Below, one piece after another: positions 1-10,647 of a stretch of DNA of 28,457 nucleotides (positions are counted from its first letter, which is position 1; each line of letters starts with the position of its first letter). Source of the stretch: Stagonosporopsis chrysanthemi (lineage: Eukaryota > Ascomycota > Dothideomycetes > Pleosporales > Didymellaceae); NCBI GenBank assembly GCA_022560025.1, contig JAFISE010000272.1, forward strand, positions 2,918 through 31,374. Reading direction: 5' to 3'. Below the pieces are notes generated by a model that saw only the letters and a program-made list of their open reading frames with translations, had not been told where the DNA came from and ran no database searches. Made by a program: the position numbers and the translations under genes.

Positions 1-39
1 GGGGGTGGGGGGGGTGGGGGGGGGGGGGGGGGGGGGGGT

Positions 40-90
<51 letters not shown>
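1..90. repeat. poly-G tract with three T interruptions
   Basis: The first 90 bases are G apart from single Ts at about 6, 15 and 39. It could be a true homopolymer tract, since a mirror-type C tract exists at 7517-7570 in the same window. It could also be a sequencing or assembly artefact at a contig end. It is not a telomere: there is no TTAGGG/CCCTAA periodicity. Confidence 0.9.
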
Positions 91-92
<2 letters not shown>

Positions 93-318
93 TGGCTGGT
101 GTGGGCTGTCGTTGGCCGCCCGATTGGACATGATGGCATTGGACATGGACCCCTCCGTGGGGCACATGTCTTGACGCATCAACTGCTGCAGCGCTTGCTT
201 TTGCTCTCCTTGTTCCTGCTGGCTTGGACTCTCGCGCTGACGAGTTGAAGCCCTCCTCCCACACACCCCCTCCTACATCAGACTGCCGCCGCGCTCGTCT
301 GCCCTGCCCACCCGCGCC
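91..318 (+). promoter_or_regulatory. 5' flank of the aminotransferase gene
   Basis: This 228-base stretch holds no gene. It becomes pyrimidine-rich just before the start codon (about 250-300: runs of CCTCC, CACACACCCC), as is common in fungal promoters and leaders. A stop codon in frame with the downstream gene lies at 238-240. There is no ATG between it and 319, so any mitochondrial presequence would have to come from a separately spliced upstream exon that I cannot identify. Confidence 0.4.
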
Positions 319-1856
319 ATGTCGACCATGACCGAGACCGAGACGGTGCTCACGCTCGACAACATCAACCCGCACGTCCGCGCCGCCAAGTATGCCGTCC
401 GCGGCGAGCTGGCCGTCAAGTCCGAGGAGTACCGCGCGCGGCTGGCCAAGGGCGAGGGCAAAGACCTGCCGTTCGACACGGTCATCGCCGCCAACATCGG
501 CAACCCGCAGCAGCTCGACCAGAAGCCCATCACCTTCTTCCGCCAGGTCGCGTCGCTGCTGGAGAACCCGCTGCTGCTCGAGCATGAGGACGTCCTGACG
601 GCCAGCCTGGGCTACCAGACGGACGTCATCGCCCGCGCCCGCAAGCTGCTGAAGGAGGTCCACAGCGTCGGCGCGTACTCGCAGTCGCAGGGCGCCCCCG
701 GCATCCGCGAGTCGGTCGCCCAGTACATTGAGCGCCGCGACGGCCACCCATCGAGCTTCCAGGACGTCTACCTCAGCAACGGCGCCTCGTCGGGCGTCAA
801 CACGCTGCTGCACGTCATCTGCGCAACCCCCGAGACGGGCATCATGGTCCCCATCCCCCAGTACCCGCTCTACACGGCCACCCTCTCCGTCCTCGACGCC
901 CGCTGCGTGCCCTACTACCTCGACGAGGCCGCCAACTGGGGCACCAGCCTGGCCGCCATCCAGGACAGCTACGACAAGGCCAAGCGCGAGGGCACCGACG
1001 TGAAAGCCATCTGCATCATCAACCCGGGCAACCCGACCGGCGCCTCGCTCCCCGCCAAAGACATCAAGAGCGTGCTCCAGTTCGCCGCCAAGAACAAGCT
1101 CGTCGTCATCGCAGACGAAGTCTACCAAACAAACGTCTTCGTCGGCGAATTCGTCTCCTTCAAAAAAGCCCTGCGCGACCTGCAGCAAGAAGCCCCCGGC
1201 CAGTACGACCACATCGAGCTGGCCTCGCTGCACTCCGTCTCCAAGGGCATGGTCGGCGAGTGCGGCCACCGCGGCGGCTACTTCGAGCTGGTCGGCTTTG
1301 CGCCCGCCGTCGCCGCCGAGATGTACAAGTTCATCTCCATCCAGCTGTGTCCGCCCGTGCTGGGCCAGTGCATCGTCGAGATGATGGTCAATCCGCCCAA
1401 GGAGGGCGAGCCGAGCTACGCCCTGTACAGGCAGGAGTACGATGCTATTTTCAAGGGCCTGAAGGAGCGCGCGTGGGCGCTGTACAAGGCGTTTGAGAAG
1501 ATGGAGGGCGTAACGTGTGGTGAGCCGCAGGTACGTTCTCCCTTTTCCCATCCCCCTCCTTTTTTTCTTTTTTCTTTTCCAAACTAACATCTCCACACCA
1601 GGGCTCCATGTACCTCTTCCCCACCATCACGCTCCCCGCCAAAGCCCTCGAGCAAGCCAAGCGCGAAAACCGCGCCCCCGACGAATTCTACTGCTTCCGC
1701 ATGCTCGACGCCACGGGCGTATGCACCGTCGCGGGTACCGGCTTTGGCCAGAAAGAGGGGACGTTTCACTTCCGCACTACGTTCCTGGCGCCGGGGACGG
1801 ATTGGACGGAGAGGTTGGTGAGGTTTCATGAGGCGTTTATGGAGGAGTTTAGGTAG
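319..1856 (+). CDS. alanine aminotransferase, one intron (exons 319-1530, 1602-1856)
   Basis: The product is a PLP-dependent enzyme that interconverts alanine plus 2-oxoglutarate with pyruvate plus glutamate. The spliced product is 488 residues, the usual length for fungal/animal ALT. Family signatures are clear: a LTLDNINPHV start, IGNPQQL and QKPITFFRQV near residues 60-75, YSQSQGAPGIRESVAQYI, the fold-type I motif NPGNPTGASL, ADEVYQTNVF, and HSVSKGMVGECGHRGGY, in which the PLP lysine is K309. The intron is 1531-1601 (71 bp): donor GTACGT, branch site CTAAC at 1584-1588, acceptor CACCAG. It falls between codons, just before GSMYLFP. The ATG at 319 follows an in-frame stop at 238-240 and has good context (CGCGCCATGT). 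No mitochondrial targeting peptide is visible, so this form is probably cytosolic unless an upstream exon exists. Third codon positions are strongly GC-rich, unlike the eastern end of the window. Confidence in the enzyme family is very high. Confidence 0.96.
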
Positions 1857-2066
1857 ATGATGGGCTTGGCTTGGGGGGAAAATGCACATACTGCTCACTA
1901 CTTTTGCTACTTAGGTCGCATTGTTGTGATTTTGCCCTTTTCTCTCTCTCTCTCTTGCTTTTGCTTATGCGCCCTATGTCCCCCCGTCTTGCTGCTCGTG
2001 CTCCTCCATCCCCGCTCCTCCTTCCTACTCCCACCCACCCACCGCGTGAAGCACGCTCACACGCCT

Positions 2067-2195
2067 GTATATCCTGTAGTCATATCCTGTAGTCATATCC
2101 TGTAGTCCTGTCCTGTAATCCTATCCTGCATTCAGCATTCAGTATTCCGCATTTAGCCTTTGGTATTCAGCACTCGGCATTCAGCACTCCATTCT
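2067..2195. repeat. degenerate short tandem repeats
   Basis: There are about three to four copies of a 13-base unit (CATATCCTGTAGT and variants) from about 2067 to 2130. They are followed by a looser array of ATTCAGCA(T/C)T-like units to about 2190. The repeats are noncoding and lie in the 3' flank of the aminotransferase gene. Confidence 0.75.
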
Positions 2196-2236
2196 GTTCC
2201 AGATCCCGTAGAGAGGTACGGAGATGCGCGTGCGCA

Positions 2237-2310
2237 CACAGATATACACACATGTTCACGCATACATGTACACGCATACATATACACGCATACATATACA
2301 CGCACACACA

Positions 2311-2353
<43 letters not shown>
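2237..2353. repeat. compound CA microsatellite
   Basis: A 14-base unit (CGCATACATATACA) is repeated about three times at 2259-2300. It grades into an almost pure (CA)n run from about 2301 to 2353, interrupted by a single TA. This is a simple sequence repeat with long open frames on both strands that are artefacts of its periodicity. Confidence 0.95.
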
Positions 2354-2354
<1 letters not shown>

Positions 2355-2399
2355 ATCTCCACCCCTCACCCCCTCACTCCTAGAAGTAGTAGTATATAG

Positions 2400-5012
2400 T
2401 ACGTAGTTAAGTTAGCTCATATTAGTCTGCCACTGCAGAATCGGAGCTACAGGTCTACCTCTTTGATACAGCCAGCCACTACACGATTGACATACTGCCG
2501 AAGCTTCCCAACTCGACTATCCCATTTACGTTCACGAGATGCGATGAGATGACATCGGAGACTCGACTCGGCTTCTGTCCTTCACACCACGCCGCACCAC
2601 CCACCCTCCTCTCTCGTTGACAATGCAGACTATTCCCCTGCCGAAGCACCTCGACCGTAGTGCACGCGGTTGCGTTGACGGCTGGAGCGTGGACTCTGCT
2701 TTAGCCATGGCTTGCCCACACATACACACCGCACTCTCCTCCCTCCGCAGATCCATCCCTCAAGCACACTCAGCACCGCGTCAACCCACTCCATCACAGC
2801 CACCAATGCAGCACGCCCCAACGCGTCTACCCGCTATCACCGCTGTGTGCGGGTACACACACAACAACGCGGATAGCTACCTAGGCACTGACTGGCGCAC
2901 GCAGATAGCAAAGTGTATACTTATCCCCGAGCAGCTTTCGTGTTCCTTCTTAGACCTCCTCATACTGGATGATGGACATTTAGAACCAATGTCTTCCTCT
3001 CTTCATTACGTTGTACCTGAAGTTCGTCCTGACGATCCGATTGAATTGTAGGTGTACGCTGATTGCACGGTGCTGTGGAGCCAAAGGTATGATGTTCTTG
3101 ATTCTTGATTCGATGGGTCGTTGAATCAGCCTATCGGATTGGGGCTTCAGAGAAAGCGCTAGTGTGACGGTTATGAGAAGCAGATCACGTGTTGGTGGTC
3201 TGGTGTTGCTTCCTCATCTTATAGAGCATCTCTTGCCTCAGCTGCATTACAGATACGTCATGTAAATAGACCCGACTGCTGCTTCATGGAGAGCAGAGCA
3301 ACAACACAACAACATAATAGCAGAATACATGAAATTGCATTCACCGCTACAGCTAGTGTTTGTACGGGGGTTTGGGTCGGATGATCTTCACAGAGCGTGG
3401 AGTCCTCACCGCTTCCAATGTCGACGGGACGTCACGACCCCATGACTCACTGCGGGTTCGGCCTGTTCTACAGCGCGAAAGAAGCGTTTGCTGAGGCTGT
3501 GAAAGGACATGCACCATGGCAGCGACCCAACGATCTCTCGAGCTCCGCGGGGAAGTGCAGGCGGACTGTCCGTGTTCACCAAGGCGAATGGTGGACACCA
3601 ACGATTGCGATCGTACAGCGACAACTGTCCAAGGAAGTCATCGCCGACCTACTGCTTGATAGAGATACTAAGAGTTGCTGCTAATCTGGTGGCTACCTCT
3701 GATATATCATGGGCCTGTGTCTGAGCTTACCGTGAGCGTCTTTGTGCCTGTCTTATCTGTACCAAACTCCTGCATGGAACCTGTCTCGTCGACATTCTCA
3801 AGAGTTGGCATGAACCTTCAAGTGTCTGCAGATAATGGGGTCCTCGACATGTCCGATGGAGCATGGACTCCTAGGCTCCAGATACGACCAATGAGCTTTA
3901 CCGTGGCTCTTGCTTCAAGTCTCATTGAGTTGCCCAACAGCTCTCGAGGACCAATCCGTGTGGAAAGATCCCTGCCGAAACGACTGGTATGTAACACCAA
4001 GTCTGGAGCCATCTGCGTTGCGTTGACAACATGATAGCGCAGGGGTGGAAGATGTCGTAAGCAGAGTGTTATCCCCTACAACCAATAGCTGCGCGTTCGG
4101 TCGCGCTTAATCAATCAAGAGGAAGAGAACGTCTTATGCAAGGGTTAGGCATATGCGATGAATGCCGGCATGCAGGTGCTCTTGCAAGTTGCCAGAAATC
4201 TCAAACTATCAGGTTCTGGCTAATCCAGATATGACCTACAGTGCAGATATGATTGCTTCGACCCCACCGGACGGACCTTGCCAAACATGCATTGATTCCA
4301 TACAACTTTGCTCGCGGCCAAGTTTCTTCGTTCTCGAGAGCGTTCTGGATGTACGAACGGTCTTGTCGCACAATGCTGACATCTATCGGGTCCATGTCCG
4401 ACAAGCTCGTCAGGCTCGAAACGACATTTTCTGGGATCCCAAGGAGTATCCTGACGTGTTGGACATCATCGCCGATATGTCTCAAGCTGAAGTCATGAGC
4501 TTGGTGCTGCCAGGTTTCACGTACAGTGCTCTTCGCTCTGAGCGAGCCGAATATGGGCACGGCTGTCTTCAATCTGATAATTGGTATGGGCAGGGTGTGG
4601 AGCAGCCTCGCATGGGACGCTTTACAGCAGGCGTTTAGATGGGCTTGGAATGCGCAGTTGCATCTCTTCTAAATTCTCATGGACGACTACTGATGATGGT
4701 ATAGTGGGGACGCAAAGGCGCGGCTGTGAGACGCATTCCGCCTTGCGCTGGCCTGGAGTATACAATTGGGGCTTTACGACGTTTTGCAATGATGAGGGGT
4801 TGACGCCGTTTTCAGGCCATTGGTATCGGGTCACCGGACAAGAAGAAGTTATCAAAGGAGCAGAGGTTGCTCTCTGTTACCTGAGCTACGCTCTCTGATC
4901 CAAAGCTCCGCATCCTCGCGCTGAGGAACACTGAGGAGAGCCACCACATTACCTTCTTGGCGCAGTTCATCCTTACTGAATTGTTGACACCAAGACTTAA
5001 TCGGCTTCACTT
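2400..5012. other. no confident gene; scattered short open frames
   Basis: Open frames exist (for example 2617-3051 +, 3397-3684 +, 3675-4034 +, 4162-4638 +, 4201-4572 -, 4581-4898 +), but none shows a recognisable domain. Frames on opposite strands overlap with similar quality. The stretch 4899-5012 in one forward frame (LRILALRNTEESHHITFLAQ...) does look coding. It ends at a good donor (GTACGT at about 5012), so part of this region may be the 5' exons of the unassigned gene at 5366-6260. I assign no product. Confidence 0.4.
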
Positions 5013-5365
5013 TGGTACGTACGCTTTTTATCTAATGATGCAATCAACTTCTACACTACATGGCACCCAACTGACGCTACGACTCTAGGCCATGGCCATG
5101 GGCAGACACAGCTTTGGAGATTTCTCGTGTAACTGCGTGAGCAGTGTCAAGTGGGTGCTGCGGGTCAACGCTTGTATTGCTATCTGTTCTCGTGTTGTGA
5201 TGTTATGATGTTCGTCTACAGGAGCCCTCAGCTCAGAGGTAAGTGCACTTGCCCACACCGGGCAGTGCCTGCTACAATAGAATATCATGTGATCTATGCC
5301 ACGTGGTTACATCTCGCTTTCAAGATAGTGGCATCCCCACGGCCAACGCCGTCGATGCGTTCCTC

Positions 5366-6260
5366 ATGGGCCTCCCCTTTTACTTCTGCGATTTAGCAGA
5401 AGGCAAAAAGTTCTCGCGACCATGTCTGGAGATGGCGCGCTCGCAGACGGAGGTCGAGACGATTCATCTCACTCACATCAACGACATCTCTCTCCAAATA
5501 CCACCCGTGTCACCAATGCAGTCTGCAAGAATCCTCGATGCTCGCGACGAGACCTCTCAGCGTGCAAGACACGTACGCAACCTTGACACAACCGCCTACG
5601 CTACAATGCTCCGCCTGACCGACTCAATATTTACACAAGAATACGATTGGAATTGTGCCTTTCCCTTTGCGTCCGGAATATCTTGTTCAGCCCTCGAACG
5701 TCTGATCCTCACCGCCGCTACACGGATTCAGCGGCTCTACGGATCCGCTGCGAATTGCTTCCTCTGCGGAGACCACGCCTGCAAAGGCGAAGCATGGATC
5801 TACGACGCAATTCTAGACCGGCTACAGCAATTCATATGTCATAAAGGGCAGAGATTCAACGCGGCCGCTCGGACGCTAAATAGCCTCGCCATAGCAATAC
5901 GTGCCTTACTCGCCGCCGCCGATAACGACGACCATGCGGTTCGGGTTTCGTTGATCTACATGCGACTACATACACACGCACTTCCAAATGTACCAAGCGC
6001 TCAACCCGAGTATTCCACACACCCACGGCCTAACGTTCAACAAGCAGATGGAGAGGATGCGGCGGTCGGTCCACAAGGCCCATCTCGTTGTAGACGAGAT
6101 CTTCGACGCCGAGTCTGTGAAGCTAGGCTATTACGGGTATCTGGTTGCGAGAATGAAAGCACCGGTCAAAATGATTCCGGCGCATGCATTCTCGATGATG
6201 GGGAGGTACGCTTTGTTCTATAATTTTCGAGATGGCGACGATGAGGTTGGTGAGGAATGA
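5366..6260 (+). CDS. hypothetical protein, probable intron 5945-6047; 5' end uncertain
   Basis: I do not recognise the family. A long forward frame is open through 5366-5944. A second frame at 6048-6260 has a natural protein look (MERMRRSVHKAHLVVDEIFD..., KLGYYGYLVARMKAPVKMIP). The two join in frame if 5945-6047 (103 bp) is removed: donor GTTTCG (weak), branch site CTAAC at about 6030, acceptor CAG before 6048. An alternative donor lies at 5939. The two exons give 263 residues from the ATG at 5366, ending in an acidic RDGDDEVGEE tail. A Cys-containing patch, NCFLCGDHACKG, lies in the middle. The true 5' end may be upstream: splice-like sites at 5012 (GTACGT), 5088 (CTCTAG), 5137 (GTGAGC), 5220 (CTACAG) and 5239 (GTAAGT) suggest further small exons. 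A fungal regulator lacking its DNA-binding part is possible, but no zinc-cluster Cys pattern is seen. Confidence 0.35.
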
Positions 6261-7500
6261 GGATGGCGTGTATTCGGTATGTTTTTTGGCGTCTTTGGGC
6301 AGATTGATTGGATTAAGAAGTCGAATTCAATACATGTGATGAGACTGCTAGCGGTGGATGCATGCATGCCATTGTACAGGCGAAGATTGGCATGTTCACG
6401 GTTACGATTCAATGGCGGCAATCAAAGCGAACCACTTGACAACACTATTCCCTCATTTTGGACAACAGGCTTGCATAAGATTCTGGCTATTATGATAGAA
6501 CGCGTGGGCCTATTCCACAAGACCTCAACATGCGCGCTACAGATCCACATAACCTAGACATCGAAGTCTACACCACGATATCGCGGGAAGTAGATGTACT
6601 TTTCGATGAGTCTCGCAATATTGATTATCTTTCGTCAATCTAGCGTCACAATTCAAAAGATTGAATCCGAGGAAATTCTCCTCCTTGATGATCTGGGCAT
6701 GGATGGAATGGTGCCATTTGCAGGTAAAGGTAGTCAGTTATAGAGTGGAGTTCCATCTACAGACGCGGTTCATGCATTGCATAAGGGACATGTTTTCTGT
6801 TAGACAAGTAGCTCAGTAGCTAGCATTTGGCGTCAAGATGAACTTTTGTAGCGTATGCTACAGTGAGGTACTACTACTGCTACAGAAAAGAAAAAGAGAT
6901 GCAATTACAGCGACGAGCGTGAAAGAGTAACAGTGCGGTTTGTGGAAGCACGATGACTAGATCAAATCAGGGGGCACTATCCGGTGTGGGGTAGAGATTT
7001 GAGGAGAGGGGGTAGGGAGTTAGGTTGAGACAGGGGGCGGCGAGGTTAAGAACGCGGAAGGATGTGTGGCGGATGTAAGGTTCAAAGGGGGATAAGGATA
7101 TTAGTTGTTAAAGCTACTGCGGCAGTGCTTACTATGTCGTAATGTAGACAGATGAGAAGTAGAACACGTGGTTGCGTGGAGGAAATGAGGCTTCAAGGCA
7201 CGTTAATGGAGCAGGGTGGTTGTGTAAGAGTACCCTTAGTCTTTCTACGCACAAGGTCACTACCTCTTCTGGAATCAACAGGTTCTCTAAACTGCTTCTT
7301 TGCCAATATCTTTACAGAAATTACCTAGGCTCTCCTATTATAGTGAAGAAAGAGCTTGTTTGGCCCCTTATCTACAACAGACAGTGTAAAGTTAAATTTT
7401 CACTCTACCCATCACATTTAAAGAGACTTCTGATAGCGGGACTTCCTGCAATATGTCTTTGATGTGGAGTGGTCCTGATGGTTCTACCCCCGTTCCCCTG
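6261..7500. other. gene-free interval
   Basis: I see no supported gene in this 1.2 kb. Short open frames (6279-6557, 7172-7462) lack start context and family features. At 6960-7090 the plus strand is purine-rich (many GGGG and GAGG words) without a regular repeat. Confidence 0.5.
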
Positions 7501-7516
7501 CACTCGCCGTCTCTTT

Positions 7517-7570
7517 CCCCCCCCCCCCCCCCCCCCCCCCCCCCCTTCCCCCCCCCCCCCCCCCCCCCCC
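7517..7570. repeat. poly-C tract with one TT interruption
   Basis: Cs run from 7517 to 7545, then TT, then Cs from 7548 to 7570. The tract lies about 60 bases past the stop codon of the minus-strand secreted-protein gene, so in that gene's transcript it would be a G-run, able in principle to form a G-quadruplex. Its length may be mis-called, as for any homopolymer. Confidence 0.95.
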
Positions 7571-7630
7571 AATGCAGACGTTCCAGACTCGCCTCTCCAG
7601 CTTCCTGCTTCCTGTTTACGCCGATACACA

Positions 7631-8395
7631 TCACGCCAATTTCTTGCCTGGTGCCACCTTCTTTGGAGGTTGGCCCTTGGAGCCAGTAGGCGCCTTGGCG
7701 TTAGCCGGTGCATAAGGACCAGCCGGCTTCTGGAGCGTCGGCGACGACGGCCTAGAGCTAATCGTCAAGCCATTCATGGCGTCGCTAAAGTCCTCCATGT
7801 CGGCAGTGAGCTGTTTGAGTACCTCTTTGTACGCCCGCATCGTCCCTTTGCCGCCGGGCACCACGTACTGCGCGTTGGGGATGGCGCGCATGCCGATTCG
7901 GGTCAGGGCTGTATCGGCTTCGGGTGAGTAGGCCATGGCCAGTGCGACGAAGGTGTAGCCCGCATAGGCGGGCTTTACGTGGAATTTCTTGTCCTTGTCC
8001 TTGCCGACCGGCGTCTTGATGCCTTTTCCGCTTTGCGTATTCTTATTCTCGCACTTGAGCTCAATGACCATGCCCTTGGCGCGGGTAGTCTCGGGCAACA
8101 CAAAGTCTGCGCGCTCCTGGTCAAGGAAGACCAACGTTTTCTCGCGGATAGACAGATTGGGGTCGAGGGCAAACGCTTCTTTGAACTCGGCTTCGAGTTC
8201 GACCTGTGTCCAGCCTTCCCACCCACCATCAGTGCCACAGACGCTCTTGAAGATCCTCTGAACTGGAGCCCTCATCATCCATCTTACAATTGGTGTGTCG
8301 ATATCATAGTCCCTTTTCACTCTGGCTGGAGGCACGGCAGAAACGCTAGAAGCAAGCAAAGCAGCAACCGACAGGATTGTGATGAGGAATTTCAT
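7631..8395 (-). CDS. secreted protein with PD-(D/E)XK-like residue pattern
   Basis: This is an intronless 254-residue protein. Residues 1-20 form a clear signal peptide (hydrophobic core FLITILSVAALLASSVSA, Ala at -3/-1). A dibasic KR at 27-28 is a likely Kex2-type processing site, leaving a mature chain from D29. I do not recognise a named family. The central part fits the order of elements in the PD-(D/E)XK nuclease fold: an acidic helix (VELEAEF, E66-E70), a strand pair ending in RADFVL with D97, then a strand GMVIELKCEN holding E112-x-K114. A long helix follows (about 141-158) and then a strand (NAQYVV). The last 45 residues are Pro/Lys/Ser-rich and probably disordered. Only two cysteines (C53, C115) are present, so it is not a typical disulfide-rich effector. 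The fold assignment is inference; secretion is well supported. It could also be a non-enzymatic secreted protein of unknown role. Confidence 0.82.
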   Translation of the reverse strand: MKFLITILSVAALLASSVSAVPPARVKRDYDIDTPIVRWMMRAPVQRIFKSVCGTDGGWEGWTQVELEAEFKEAFALDPNLSIREKTLVFLDQERADFVLPETTRAKGMVIELKCENKNTQSGKGIKTPVGKDKDKKFHVKPAYAGYTFVALAMAYSPEADTALTRIGMRAIPNAQYVVPGGKGTMRAYKEVLKQLTADMEDFSDAMNGLTISSRPSSPTLQKPAGPYAPANAKAPTGSKGQPPKKVAPGKKLA

Positions 8396-9348
8396 CTTGG
8401 CTGTTTGTGAAAGGTAGGGAGCGATTCTGGATACAGGTAGTTATCTGAGACAGCAGGCCTTGGAGTTGACGAAGAGGAGGGCTTGAAACAACGTCGCACC
8501 AGACGATATCTAGTAGCGCTTGTGTACGGAGACGACTCTGGGACACTATCAAGATCCTGATCGGAGGATCTGAGGCTTACAATGACCGAGTGTGTGTTTG
8601 TGTAGGACAAAAAGGACTGAGAAGACCGCTGCTCCAGGCAAACGGTGAAGAAAGAGTGGCCGTTGAGGCAGAGAAGGATTAGGGTTAAGATACTCCACAG
8701 CTCCGTCGTTCTATATGTGAGACGAAACAAGCTCAGTCTGCGGGATCCGGCAGTGAAATTTCCTACTTCGATGCTGGAAATCGACGCGCTCCGGAGTCTG
8801 ACTGATTCACACCAAAATGTGCTTATGAACGGTCAATCCTGACCCACCCAGAGACACGATGTGGCAAGCTTGTTGATTGATCATTTGCAGTAGAGTTGAA
8901 GCTTACGAATTACATGGCAAGCGATGTCAAGCACTCAGCTACTGCAACGCTGCCATTGAGTGACGCAACACGGGAACATACCGTGCGGAGGGAGCTGGGC
9001 GCAATCGAATAAGTTGGTGCTAGGGGAAGAGTTGATATGTGTAAGCTTCTACTCAGCTCGGGTCAGTAAGCCTTGGACAAGGACTCCAGGTACCTAGGTA
9101 GGAATTATTTTGAAAGTCCGATACGGACGTTCACAGAGGCGTAGTCATTGATTGGACAGGCTCCTTTGGACAAGAACACGACAATTAAATCTGAGTCTTG
9201 TAATAATGAGTCAGACGCCTAAGTACGGAGACTTGCGTAGTGTGGCGATGCATTGTCAGATCACGTGAAATTTAGCTCCGCTACCTTACATAGTCTGCAA
9301 GGTAGTGCAACAAATAATCTACACAATTACTGCGCGTCTTTATCAACC
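8396..9348. promoter_or_regulatory. divergent intergenic region
   Basis: This 953-base region separates the start of the minus-strand secreted-protein gene from the start of the plus-strand 2EXR gene, so it must carry both promoters. I see no defined TATA box, operator or repeat. Open frames here lack ATG starts in good context and are discounted. Confidence 0.5.
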
Positions 9349-10647
9349 ATGGCAATTTTCAACAATCTCGCAGTTGAGCTACAAGAGGCAATTTGGAAGC
9401 TCGTTCTTCCGTCCTCTCGTGGCGTGCATTGGGTTGAAGTGGACGGAATTCCACACGACCCAGATTTCATCCGCGAGAGCATCCGTATGACTAAATGGTA
9501 CAACTTCGACCGAATTCCCGAAACATATTCAGACGTTTACCATGCCCGAGGAGAAAACCCAGATTTCAACACACGCGCCCTGGCAAATGAACCGGTGGAG
9601 TCGAGCCCATTCTTCCGCCATCTACTGACCACAGTGCCAGCTGTCTTTGGGCAATCAGGATCGGACAAAGAGAGCGAAAAGCTGCATGTCGAGTTGGCTG
9701 ATGAGATAGCTTACGCGTCGCGCTGCAGGCAATTGTCGACCTACTCCCAGATCACAACACTCCTCTCAGTTTGTCGGCTATCGCGCAACGTCGCAAAGCG
9801 GTACATCAACGACAATCGAAAATGTAGCTGGCGCATCCGCCGCAGCAAGGGAATGCCGTACCGCCCTCGCCCGATGGAGGTATGGGAGACGCAGTACAGC
9901 GACGACAAGAACCCGCCGGTGGCAAGAGGCCATGCCGCGTGGCAGGTGCTTCGCCCGCAGATTCACACCCTCGACCTCGTCGTCTTCCGGCTTCATGATA
10001 ATCAAGGCCGAGCAACCTCGTTGCTCAAGCATGCACCTTGGCAGTACTGGATCGAGCAGTCAACACATGGCCACACCTTTGCGTGCTTCGATCGCGTGGG
10101 CTTGGAGTGGCATCCGTCGTGGGGCATGGTAGGGGGCCAAGGCGAGCTGCGTCCCGGGAACGTGCAAGCATTTGTTAGGACAATGGTAGTGTCTCACTTC
10201 CCTTGCACACTGTACTGGCTGGTTGACGGCGTGCCACGTCCAGCCTGGAATCGCGACTACCCAACTGTTGTGCGGGACATCTTCGCACGGCGCATAGCCC
10301 AGCGAAAGGACGCTATCCTGGAGCATCTCAACGAGCACTGGCATGTTAAGCCTGCGGATCATGTAGCGTTGCTCGCAGATCACCATCTTGGCCAGGAATT
10401 TGAAGCCAATGGCCGACGCTATTATGTTGTCTTTGTGGTATCTCACCACTTTGATAGAGAGGAGAAAGATGAGCTGAATAAAGCCAGGCTGGGCTGGCAC
10501 GGACCGTTCCCTGGTAGCGCGGCCTTGTGGCCTGAGGCGCTTAGAGAACCAGTGCGGCATGCTTATGATATCCTTCGAGAAGACTGGGCAAATTTGGGGA
10601 CGTATAGAAGCCATACCTATATTCTCAGCTGGGAGCCGATCAGATGA
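9349..10647 (+). CDS. 2EXR-domain protein
   Basis: This is an intronless 432-residue protein. The N-terminus (FNNLAVELQEAIWKLVLPSSRGVHW, residues 4-28) fits the fungal 2EXR domain: F..LP.ELR..IW...L..R.V. The second conserved patch, LLSVCRLSRNVAKRYI, is at about residues 139-153. 2EXR proteins are abundant in filamentous ascomycetes and their function is unknown; an F-box-like protein-binding role has been suggested from the helical start. The ATG at 9349 was chosen for its strong context (TCAACCATGG) and because the 2EXR motif starts right after it. The frame is open further upstream to about 9253, but without an ATG. No membrane segment or signal peptide is seen. An AATAAA at 10715-10720 is a plausible 3' processing signal. 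Confidence 0.85.
   Translation: MAIFNNLAVELQEAIWKLVLPSSRGVHWVEVDGIPHDPDFIRESIRMTKWYNFDRIPETYSDVYHARGENPDFNTRALANEPVESSPFFRHLLTTVPAVFGQSGSDKESEKLHVELADEIAYASRCRQLSTYSQITTLLSVCRLSRNVAKRYINDNRKCSWRIRRSKGMPYRPRPMEVWETQYSDDKNPPVARGHAAWQVLRPQIHTLDLVVFRLHDNQGRATSLLKHAPWQYWIEQSTHGHTFACFDRVGLEWHPSWGMVGGQGELRPGNVQAFVRTMVVSHFPCTLYWLVDGVPRPAWNRDYPTVVRDIFARRIAQRKDAILEHLNEHWHVKPADHVALLADHHLGQEFEANGRRYYVVFVVSHHFDREEKDELNKARLGWHGPFPGSAALWPEALREPVRHAYDILREDWANLGTYRSHTYILSWEPIR

Noticed and set aside
1..90. telomere
   Set aside because: There is no TTAGGG-type periodicity; it is a plain G run.
2617..3051. 144-codon forward open frame
   Set aside because: Low-complexity Pro/His/Ser composition, overlapping reverse frames of similar quality, no family motif, next to simple repeats.
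7405..7713. reverse frames with long poly-Gly stretches
   Set aside because: They are translations of the poly-C tract and of the 3' end of the secreted-protein gene in other frames.
8392..8730. reverse frame with a hydrophobic segment upstream of the secreted-protein gene
   Set aside because: It has no ATG at its start, overlaps the neighbour's start, and sits in the shared promoter region.
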